From an uncultured Clostridia bacterium (GTDB taxonomy: Bacteria > Bacillota > Clostridia > TANB77 > CAG-508): a stretch of DNA of 64,000 nt. A program made the position numbers and the translations under genes. This document shows positions 25,643 through 32,455 of the stretch, one piece after another; the first letter of the stretch is position 1; each line of letters begins with the position of its first letter. Where the stretch lies: assembly GCA_934167095.1 (NCBI GenBank), contig CAKPKE010000001.1:95611-159610 (forward strand). Reading direction: 5' to 3'. Below the pieces are notes generated by a model, which ran no database searches, had not been told where the DNA came from, and saw nothing but the letters and a program-made list of their open reading frames with translations.

Positions 25643-25843
25643 TTACCATTGCACTTTATATAGTTGTGTAACATCTACATCTAATGCCTTTGCTATTTTT
25701 ACCATAACTAGTAAACTTGGGGATTTAAAATTTTTTTCAATATCGCTTAAGTGTGCTGCTGATACTCCACTCTTCTTTGACAATTTTGTAATTGTCATCC
25801 CTCTTTTTTCTCTTTCTTCTTTAATTAACATTTCTATATGCAT
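25643..25843 (-). CDS. XRE-family helix-turn-helix regulator
   Basis: Compact Cro/C1-type HTH protein: 'IKEEREKRGMTITKLSKKSG', recognition helix region 'VSAAHLSDIEKNFKSPSLLV', then 'IAKALDVDVTQLYK'. It is barely more than the DNA-binding domain. The start at 25843 (ATG, with GGTGA 7 nt upstream) is preferred to an upstream TTG at 25855. The promoter carries a distal motif shared with the three Rpn genes, so the protein or Spo0A may act there. Confidence 0.85.
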   Translation of the reverse strand: MHIEMLIKEEREKRGMTITKLSKKSGVSAAHLSDIEKNFKSPSLLVMVKIAKALDVDVTQLYKVQW

Positions 25844-25855
25844 AATCTTCACCAA

Positions 25856-26251
25856 TAATTTCTCTATCTTATAAATTTCTTTAGTTATTTAAACACATAT
25901 ATTCTTCGCTATGGCGAATTTTTCTTATGTTTTTACTATTTTTTCCATAATTTTTATAAAATTTTAATTTTTTCTCCATTTATGCATACTTTTATTATTT
26001 CACGATACTATTATAACATGTATTTTTATTAAATATACCCCTAATCGTTCGTCAAATTTCGACAAAAGTGTTATGCACCCCATTTTTAACACAATATTTT
26101 AAAGTTATTATAATTTTATAAAAATTTCAAATAAAAATACTATTTATATTAAAGAAGATTTCTGGTTTTAAATTTTTTAAATTTTTTTATAAAATATACT
26201 TGACAATTTATACTTTTATGTAGTACAATAATTTTTGTCAACCAGAGAAAT
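25856..26251. other. Non-coding region between the HTH gene and tRNA-Leu
   Basis: No gene. It contains the HTH promoter with its distal tandem box (26010-26064). The rest, about 26065-26251, is AT-rich and holds the probable promoter of the plus-strand tRNA (TTGACA near 26200 and TACAAT near 26223). Confidence 0.6.
26010..26064 (-). promoter_or_regulatory. HTH gene promoter with tandem Spo0A-box-like motif
   Basis: TATAAT at 26010-26015 with no recognisable -35. Exactly 34 nt upstream on the minus strand lies the end of TGTCGAA-ATT-TGACGAA (26048-26064). Both units match the Spo0A box TGNCGAA and are spaced by one helical turn. A weak -35 with strong upstream boxes suggests activator dependence. 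Confidence 0.6.
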
Positions 26252-26339
26252 GCAGATGTGGCGGAACTGGTAGACGCACAGGACTTAAAATCCTGCGGTT
26301 GAATAAACCGTGCCGGTTCGATTCCGGCCATCTGCACCA
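26252..26339 (+). tRNA. tRNA-Leu (anticodon UAA)
   Basis: Acceptor arms GCAGATG / CATCTGC close the structure. The anticodon stem AGGA / TCCT carries the loop CTTAAAA, giving UAA. A long variable arm (class II) and the T loop GGTTCGATTCC are present, and the 3' CCA is encoded. Length is 88 nt. Confidence 0.97.
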
Positions 26340-26343
26340 TTAG

Positions 26344-26382
26344 AACCTCAAGTAGTTCGTAAGATATACTTGAGGTTTTAAT
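26344..26382 (+). terminator. Terminator of tRNA-Leu
   Basis: AACCTCAAGTA / TACTTGAGGTT hairpin followed by TTAATTT. Confidence 0.75.
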
Positions 26383-26523
26383 TTATGGAAAAAACTGATT
26401 TTCCTAACATTTTTCCTAACACTTTTTTACTTTTCTGTGTAAAACAGGAAAGTATTGGGAAATATATTCTTTCGAGCAAATATCTAAACCGCAATAGATA
26501 TTTGTTCTTTTTTATTATCAAAT

Positions 26524-26584
26524 TTGTATTTCATGTAAAATTATGTTATAATACTACTATGTAGTGTACTTATTTTAAGTACAC
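26524..26584 (+). promoter_or_regulatory. Promoter and palindromic leader of the 70-residue gene
   Basis: TTGTAT, 17 nt, TATAAT (26547-26552). Starting 11 nt later is a perfect inverted repeat GTGTACTTA-TTT-TAAGTACAC (26564-26584). It sits at the predicted transcript start and could be an operator or an RNA hairpin. The stretch 26383-26523 shows nothing else. Confidence 0.6.
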
Positions 26585-26621
26585 AATATATAAATAGCCT
26601 AAAAAAGCAGGAGGATATATT

Positions 26622-26834
26622 ATGACTCTCTACACGAACATCGTCACTAGCGAAAAGCCCACCACTGCAAGAGAAGTTCGAGCCTGTTTTCGTGGCGACG
26701 AGCGGATTAAAGGTAAACGGTTAAAGTCCTTTACGGTAGAGCTTGATACTCTTGAAACCAGCACGGATCCTTATACCAGTTACCACAACATCGGCGCAAA
26801 TCACTACGATGTCATAGCCGAATTCAGCGATTAA
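26622..26834 (+). CDS. GC-richer orphan protein of 70 residues
   Basis: Unknown. A strong GCAGGAGG site, promoter and terminator support it. Codon use differs from the neighbours (CGT, GGC, GAG, CGG, ACC common), giving much higher GC. The protein is polar with no membrane segment or cysteine pair ('ARACFRGDERIKGKRL', 'NHYDVIAEFSD'). With the genes at 27023 and 29495 it forms a set of three that look recently acquired, just downstream of a tRNA gene. Confidence 0.62.
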   Translation: MTLYTNIVTSEKPTTAREVRACFRGDERIKGKRLKSFTVELDTLETSTDPYTSYHNIGANHYDVIAEFSD

Positions 26835-26882
26835 CCCTATCTGCCTAAAAAAGTTCCTTTCATTCGGGAGCTATCAGAGGCT

Positions 26883-26921
26883 AATGTAAGTTTCTCTCAT
26901 TTGGAAACTTACATTTTTTTA
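26883..26921 (+). terminator. Intrinsic terminator
   Basis: AATGTAAGTTTC / GAAACTTACATT hairpin followed by seven T. Confidence 0.88.
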
Positions 26922-26926
26922 TATTA

Positions 26927-26996
26927 TTTACTTTATTATGTAAATATGTTATAATATATATATTAATTTGCTAATTAACCATTTACATGGTTAGTT
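26927..26996 (+). promoter_or_regulatory. Promoter and palindromic leader of the 244-residue gene
   Basis: TTTACT, 17 nt, TATAAT (26950-26955), followed 18 nt later by a hairpin with TAACCAT-TTAC-ATGGTTA at its core. This repeats the arrangement upstream of the 70-residue gene with a different palindrome. Confidence 0.5.
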
Positions 26997-27022
26997 AAAT
27001 ATATTTTTAGGAGGCCATATTT

Positions 27023-27757
27023 ATGGCTAAGGTTACTACTGATTTTTTGGCAAAGGAGGCTCTCCGGGTTTATAATAATTCAATATTTTTTGACCCGAAG
27101 AGCTCTACCCAAGGCAACCTTTCCATTTTGAAAACTTCGCTAGAGTTTCCTGGATGCTATTCAGTAAATTCTTTAACGATTGGCATTGTTTTGGATGATG
27201 GAAAATTCTTCGCAGCACCGTACACCAGCCATTTGGAGCATTTACTTAAAGATGCTGGCTTTAAAAAGGCTAGCTTCAATGTTCCTTTTAGCCAAGGTGA
27301 GTATCCCTTATTGCAAAAGGAAAAATGGGATAACCTTCGTGCAAAAGCTCATGAAAGCTATGTTGAAGAATTAGCTGCTAATAGCATGGCTTATTGCGAT
27401 AAGCATGGTATCGGAAGCATCAGTGATGATGTTCTTAGCAACTGCTTTGAAATGCCGGAAGAAGGCGTTTATGTGAAGCATACTTGCTTTGAAACTCGCT
27501 ACTATCCCCTCATCATCAGCAGCCCAGTTTTTAGCTATAAAGCCATGACAAAACTTGGGCACTTTGGCAAAAGCAATGGTAAGGTAGTTTTTGTCTACCG
27601 CAACGGCAAAACTTATGTGGCCAAAGGATACAAGATTATTGACATCTTGACTTCTGCAGGTTACACCGACACTCACGAATTTGTTCCGTTTTCCAACAAC
27701 GAACACATTCTGGATCCGGAGTATGCCAAGCGTTGGGCATCAATCAAAAAATTTTAA
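27023..27757 (+). CDS. GC-richer orphan protein of 244 residues
   Basis: Unknown soluble protein. It looks like two related halves: 'TIGIVLDDGKFFAAPYTSHL' with 'FNVPFSQGEYPLL' in the first, and 'KVVFVYRNGKTYVAKGYKII' with 'HEFVPFSNNEHIL' in the second. This suggests an internal duplication with a D/N-G-K turn. AGGAGG lies 8 nt before the ATG. Codon use is far from that of the AT-rich neighbours, as in the genes at 26622 and 29495, suggesting transfer. Confidence 0.68.
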   Translation: MAKVTTDFLAKEALRVYNNSIFFDPKSSTQGNLSILKTSLEFPGCYSVNSLTIGIVLDDGKFFAAPYTSHLEHLLKDAGFKKASFNVPFSQGEYPLLQKEKWDNLRAKAHESYVEELAANSMAYCDKHGIGSISDDVLSNCFEMPEEGVYVKHTCFETRYYPLIISSPVFSYKAMTKLGHFGKSNGKVVFVYRNGKTYVAKGYKIIDILTSAGYTDTHEFVPFSNNEHILDPEYAKRWASIKKF

Positions 27758-27793
27758 GTAACACCTTTCTAAAGTAAATTTTACTTGCTTTAG

Positions 27794-27858
27794 GGCAAAA
27801 GAGTCAGCTTTGACACGACTTCTAAAAAAGTAGTCTGCTTCGGCTGGCTCTTTTGCCG
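27794..27858 (+). terminator. Long terminator hairpin
   Basis: GGCAAAAGAGTCAGC / GCTGGCTCTTTTGCC, about 15 pairs, enclosing a second small hairpin. Confidence 0.75.
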
Positions 27859-27955
27859 TATTTATTATTTTAAAATTTTTTGTATATTTTTTTGATTTTT
27901 GAAAATACTACTATAAAAATCTATATATAGCTTTTTATTTTTTGGGAGGACTATC

Positions 27956-28153
27956 ATGAAAGTTTTATACTATATTGCACTTACACTTGTTATAATTGGT
28001 GCAATCAATTGGCTTCTTATAGGATTATTTAGTTTTGACTTAGTTGCAACAATATTTGGTAGCATGTCTATTTTTGCCAGAATTATTTATTCCATAGTTG
28101 GTGTCTGTGGACTTATTTGTATTGGTCTATATCCAAAAGTAAATGAGTACTAA
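27956..28153 (+). CDS. DUF378 family membrane protein
   Basis: 65 residues with two membrane helices ('IALTLVIIGAINWLLIGLF' and 'IIYSIVGVCGLICIGLY'). The 'GAINWLLIGLF' and 'Y.IVG..GL' patterns are typical of DUF378 (YuzA-like) proteins of unknown function. GGGAGGA lies upstream. Its codon use matches the host. It is convergent with rusA, only 2 nt between the stops. Confidence 0.85.
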   Translation: MKVLYYIALTLVIIGAINWLLIGLFSFDLVATIFGSMSIFARIIYSIVGVCGLICIGLYPKVNEY

Positions 28154-28155
28154 TT

Positions 28156-28569
28156 TTAGTACTCATCTACCTCTATTTCTATTTTTTCTTCATCTTCTGA
28201 ATATCTTTTTTCTATAAATAAAGAACTTACTTGGTTATCATCTTTAAAAGCAACCTTATTTAATGCATCTAAAACAACTTTTCCTATATTATCTGCATCA
28301 GGCTTTTTAGTTGGACTTATTTCATTTTCAATCATTTTTTCTCTATCCTTTTTACTTGTACTTTTGGGAATTTTAAAATATGCTATAACACTTATTTTTA
28401 CTCTTCCTTCAAAAGCAATAGCTCCTGGATGATTTATATAAAAATATTGTATTATCAAATTTTCGTAATCTTTTGTTTTATTTGGTGTATATACTGTTAA
28501 TGTATATGTATTCACCCTTGGTCTTTCTTTTCCAACGATTGTTCCTGGAACTTCAAATTTATATGTCAT
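28156..28569 (-). CDS. RusA-like Holliday junction resolvase
   Basis: 137 residues. RusA-family endonuclease that resolves Holliday junctions, often phage-derived. The acidic active site is visible in 'KPDADNIGKVVLDALN' and 'AFKDDNQV', with the conserved Lys and spaced Asp residues. The start overlaps the end of the next gene by 11 nt, so translation is probably coupled. No other phage gene is adjacent, so it may be resident. Confidence 0.85.
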   Translation of the reverse strand: MTYKFEVPGTIVGKERPRVNTYTLTVYTPNKTKDYENLIIQYFYINHPGAIAFEGRVKISVIAYFKIPKSTSKKDREKMIENEISPTKKPDADNIGKVVLDALNKVAFKDDNQVSSLFIEKRYSEDEEKIEIEVDEY

Positions 28570-29374
28570 TTTTATCTCTTTCTTTACTCTTTGGAGTAAT
28601 TTTTTTCTTTGCTGTTTTCTTTACTTTTTCAGCTGTGTCTTCTACTTTTTTAGTTATTTCATCTTTTTGTTCTACTATGTTTCTTTTAATTTCTTCTGTC
28701 TTTTTGGTTATTTTTGTTTTAATAGCTACAAGTGTTGGATATGCATTTACAAGTCTTCTATGAAGAGCAGATTTGTTGTTTAATATTTCCTTCACTTTAG
28801 ATGTCATCTCTTCGGTATTGTCTAAGTCTTTTCCAGCAATCAATTCGGCTTTCTTTACATATCTAATTACAACTGTTGAAACAATATTATCTACTATATA
28901 TATTCCAAAAGTAATTCCAGCTATCCAATTAAGCCATACTTCTGGTATCTGCTCAAGCTTTTCTAATAAAAATGGATTAGAAGCATACATTATAAATAAG
29001 CCTAATATTCCAAATGGAATAATTGTTCCTAAGCAAATTCTACCATTTAAATTAAATTTTCTTTGGCTATAATCCCACCATCTTGCTTTAAATATTTTTT
29101 CCATAAAAAGGCTTGTTAAATACTCTAATGTCCCACATATTAATATTGCCATTACAAATAACACCCATGGATCAGCTGTATATTTTTGCAATAAAACTGT
29201 GATTAGTATTGCACCATATCCATATATTGGACAATAAGGACCTATTAAAAATCCTCTATTTATAAATCTTTTATATTGAATCAATTTGCATGTAACTTCC
29301 ATACACCAGCCAATTACTGCATATATCATGAATAATAAAAAATATATTCTTATATCAAAACCTAAAATTTCCAT
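28559..29374 (-). CDS. Polytopic membrane protein, 'putative ABC-transporter type IV' family
   Basis: 271 residues, about five membrane helices in the first 180 residues. The conserved 'VIGWCMEV' and 'NRGFLIGPYCPIYGYG' motifs identify the PF06541-type family (CmpB-like) common in Firmicutes, of unknown function. The C-terminal 90 residues form a Lys-rich coiled coil. It overlaps rusA by 11 nt. Confidence 0.83.
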   Translation of the reverse strand: MEILGFDIRIYFLLFMIYAVIGWCMEVTCKLIQYKRFINRGFLIGPYCPIYGYGAILITVLLQKYTADPWVLFVMAILICGTLEYLTSLFMEKIFKARWWDYSQRKFNLNGRICLGTIIPFGILGLFIMYASNPFLLEKLEQIPEVWLNWIAGITFGIYIVDNIVSTVVIRYVKKAELIAGKDLDNTEEMTSKVKEILNNKSALHRRLVNAYPTLVAIKTKITKKTEEIKRNIVEQKDEITKKVEDTAEKVKKTAKKKITPKSKERDKNDI

Positions 29375-29454
29375 ATTTCTTCCTTTTAATTTTTTAAATA
29401 GTTTATCATGATATTATAAAAAAATAAAGAGATTTTTTAAATTTACATTATAAA

Positions 29455-29486
29455 AAAGGTGGCCGTCACTCGACAGCCACCTTTTA
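29455..29486 (-). terminator. Strong GC-rich terminator
   Basis: AAAGGTGGC / GCCACCTTT hairpin with T residues on the minus strand, directly after the gene at 29495. Confidence 0.85.
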
Positions 29487-29494
29487 CGCAGAAT

Positions 29495-30067
29495 TTAGTT
29501 TAACGGAAGCTTGATCTTATCCCCATCAGGAAACACAATCAGGCACGAATAGCCTTTGTTTGCGAATGTATCGCAGATGAGCTCTATGGCTACGCTCTCT
29601 TCGGAGAACATCTTGTTTTTTAGCTGCTGTTTCTCCTCCCATTTCTCAAGTTCCGTGAACAGAAACTTTACCTCTCCTGTACTAGAGAAAACCTTTGCAG
29701 TCCCCTCCAACTTAGCAAACATCGGAACTTCTGTGATGCCCTCGATGCTTTCTGGGTTTTTAAGCTCCCACATCCACCACGAATGAGTGCCATGTCTTTT
29801 GGATTCTTGCGGATAGATTTCTATCGCAAGTTGCTTCCAGAAGCCCAGCTCCTTGAGTACCATGAGTTTGATTGCGTAGTCAGGCTCTATACTTTCGTTT
29901 TTACTGTTTCTACACAACAAAGACATAAGGTTTGCCGTCCACCGATTTGCAGAAATAGGCAAAGCCTCTTCTGCACTTTTACTGGTTGATACCATGATTT
30001 GCAAATAAGAATTTTCACCAACCCACGAGGTTACAGGTGAATCGTTTTCAACTTTTTGCCATTTCAT
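29495..30067 (-). CDS. GC-richer orphan protein of 190 residues
   Basis: Unknown. The frame extends to 30163, but an AAAGGA site lies before the ATG at 30067, and both the GC-rich codon use and the sensible protein begin there (MKWQKVENDSPVTSWVG). 'NRWTANLMSLLCRNSK' and 'HGTHSWWMWELKNPES' are Trp-rich; the end 'YSCLIVFPDGDKIKLPLN' is beta-like. No membrane segment. Like those at 26622 and 27023 it has much higher GC than its surroundings and a strong private terminator. Confidence 0.68.
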   Translation of the reverse strand: MKWQKVENDSPVTSWVGENSYLQIMVSTSKSAEEALPISANRWTANLMSLLCRNSKNESIEPDYAIKLMVLKELGFWKQLAIEIYPQESKRHGTHSWWMWELKNPESIEGITEVPMFAKLEGTAKVFSSTGEVKFLFTELEKWEEKQQLKNKMFSEESVAIELICDTFANKGYSCLIVFPDGDKIKLPLN

Positions 30068-30214
30068 AATATCCCGTCCTTTCTGTATTTTTATAAGGGT
30101 ATTTGCGTATTTTTTATTATACTTCATTTTTGTTTCAAATTCAATATAAACAAAAAAATACATAGGTTTTTCCTATGTATTTATATGAATTCATATTTTA
30201 TATATAATTCAAAA

Positions 30215-30493
30215 CTATTTGTTGTTTACTAAATCTTTTAATGCTTTTCCAGCTTTGAATACTGGTGCTTTTGATGCAGGTATTTTGATTTCTTCCTTAG
30301 TTTGTGGATTTCTTCCTTTTCTAGCTGCTCTCTTTCTTACTTCGAAAGAACCAAATCCAACAAGTTGAACTTTTTCATCCTTTTCTAAAGCTTCTGTTAC
30401 AACGCTTACGAATGCATTTAAAGCTGCTTCAGCATCTTTCTTTGTTGTTCCTGTTTTAGCAGATATAGCTGCGATTAAATCAGATTTGTTCAT
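30215..30493 (-). CDS. hup: HU-type DNA-binding protein
   Basis: 92 residues, histone-like HU/IHF family that bends and compacts DNA. The signature 'GFGSFEVRKRAARKGRNPQT' is intact. AGGAGGT lies before the ATG. Transcribed alone. Confidence 0.96.
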   Translation of the reverse strand: MNKSDLIAAISAKTGTTKKDAEAALNAFVSVVTEALEKDEKVQLVGFGSFEVRKRAARKGRNPQTKEEIKIPASKAPVFKAGKALKDLVNNK

Positions 30494-30699
30494 TTTAAAA
30501 TTACCTCCTAATAAGATTCTTTATGTAGTAGAATCTCTCTACTATAAACATTATTCGCCAATTTTTGATAAAATCCTTCTTTTTTTGCGTTTTTTTACTT
30601 AAATTTCTTGATTTTTCAAGTTTTTTATTATTTTTTATAAAAAACTGGGCTTTTTTCTTGTTCTTATTCTTCCTGTTATTTGTGATTTTATTCAGTATT

Positions 30700-32310
30700 T
30701 TAGTTTTTTTTCTTAAGTTTAAATATTTTTACATCTTCTTTTTTTAATATTTTTAGTTCAAACACAAAAACTACATATATAAATACTGCAAAAGCTATTG
30801 ATATTATTAAAGATAGATTTTGACTTAAAGTTTTATTTATAATAGTAAATAACGCATAAGATAATCCTCCCATCGCAATAGCACTAACTAATGGCTTTAA
30901 AATATATGTATTAAAATTTAGTTTCAGATCAATATTTTTTCTTATTTGAATTAAACCAATACACATTGATATTGCATGACATACTACTGTTCCAAATGCA
31001 GCTCCTGCAATTCCTCCTAAAATAAAGTTTTCTGGATTTATTTTTACTAAAGTTATATTAATTATTAATTTTACTAAAACGCCTGCAATCATTCCTATTA
31101 ATGGTGTAAGAGTCTTTCCTAGTCCTTGTAACGTTCCAATTATTGTTTGCTCAACTGTTAAAAACATTATTGATAAACTACTAATTTGAAGTAAAAACGC
31201 TCCACTACTTGCATTTGGAAATAGCAAGCTTAGAATTGGTTTTGCAAATAAAATCATTCCTACACAGCATGGCAAACCAATTAAAATATTTATTAGTATA
31301 GAAAAACTTACTCTATTATTGATACTTTTATAATCTCCTCTTGACATTGCAGAAGATACTGCAGGAACTAGAGCTGTTGCAAAAGCTATATTAAACGAAA
31401 GTGGCATTGTAACTAACATATCAATTTTTCCACTTAATATTCCATACTGAACTTGAGCTTGTTGCTCTGTTAAAAATGTAGTTAATCCTTTTATTATTGT
31501 AACAGAATCAATATTTCTATTAATCGAGCCTAAAACGGCACTTAGTGTCATAGGCATTGCAATTACTAATATATCTTTTAAAATTTCAATTATGCTATTA
31601 TTTCTAAAATTTTTATATTCTACTTTATTACTTTTTAGGAACTGCCTTTCTTGCTTTCTTTCTCTAAAATATATACTAAACAAATACATTAAACTTATAA
31701 ATGTAGACATTGTCGTTGCTAAATTTGCTCCAGCTGCCATTACATTTATTTTAGTAGATACAAAAATGCAAACCGCCTCTACTATAGCAACTGTAAACAC
31801 TGTTTTTGCAATTTGTTCTAATGTTTGTGACCTGGCCATTGGTTTCATGTTTTGATAACCATTAAAATAACCTTTAAAAACAGCAATTACAGCTTCAAAA
31901 AATACTGAAGGTGCAAGTATTATTATTGAAAGTTCTATATCAGGAATTCCTATCCAATCATTTGCAATTACATGTGCAAACAAAAACATAAATACAGTTC
32001 CTATAAAACCTACAATAGAAAGTAATAAAAATGATATTTTAAATATTTTATTTGCACCTTTATAATCATCTATTGAAACTCGTTCTGAAATCAGCTTTGC
32101 AACAGCATTTGGAATACCCACGCACCCTATGGTAAGGACGAGCATGTATACTTGAAAAGCTCCTGTATATACTGCATTTCCACTATCTCCAAACCCTGAT
32201 TTATTTGTAAGATATAGTTTGTATATCACACCAAAAATTTTAATAACAACTTGAGCCACCATAAGTGTAAAAATTGACTGCATAAAACTTTGTTTTTTAT
32301 CTCTTAGCAT
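30700..32310 (-). CDS. SpoVB/MurJ-type lipid flippase
   Basis: 536 residues, about 14 membrane helices, MATE/MviN-like polysaccharide exporter superfamily. 'GFGDSGNAVYTGAFQVYML' and 'GCVGIPNAVAKLISE' resemble SpoVB and related proteins that flip lipid-linked wall or spore-cortex precursors. The frame runs to 32577, but AGGAG lies 8 nt before the ATG at 32310, and the longer version would overlap the divergent gene at 32456. It could be a second flippase rather than SpoVB itself. Confidence 0.83.
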   Translation of the reverse strand: MLRDKKQSFMQSIFTLMVAQVVIKIFGVIYKLYLTNKSGFGDSGNAVYTGAFQVYMLVLTIGCVGIPNAVAKLISERVSIDDYKGANKIFKISFLLLSIVGFIGTVFMFLFAHVIANDWIGIPDIELSIIILAPSVFFEAVIAVFKGYFNGYQNMKPMARSQTLEQIAKTVFTVAIVEAVCIFVSTKINVMAAGANLATTMSTFISLMYLFSIYFRERKQERQFLKSNKVEYKNFRNNSIIEILKDILVIAMPMTLSAVLGSINRNIDSVTIIKGLTTFLTEQQAQVQYGILSGKIDMLVTMPLSFNIAFATALVPAVSSAMSRGDYKSINNRVSFSILINILIGLPCCVGMILFAKPILSLLFPNASSGAFLLQISSLSIMFLTVEQTIIGTLQGLGKTLTPLIGMIAGVLVKLIINITLVKINPENFILGGIAGAAFGTVVCHAISMCIGLIQIRKNIDLKLNFNTYILKPLVSAIAMGGLSYALFTIINKTLSQNLSLIISIAFAVFIYVVFVFELKILKKEDVKIFKLKKKN

Positions 32311-32455
32311 ATTAGTTCTCCTATTTTTAAAGCTATATTCTTCTTGATAAAATAATATGCCAATGTTTTCTATTTTTTTAGCTAAAACACTTGTATTTTT
32401 CGCCATTTTATAGGATAATATATATGTTAGAAATAGATATGAAAGCGGTGATTTT

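Noticed and set aside
26149..26340. Minus-strand ORF of 63 codons
   Set aside because: It is the antisense of tRNA-Leu and its upstream region; the resemblance to database 'proteins' over tRNA genes is a known artefact.
26252..30067. A defined genomic island with attachment sites
   Set aside because: There is no integrase gene and I saw no second copy of the tRNA 3' end; host-like genes are interspersed, so boundaries cannot be drawn.
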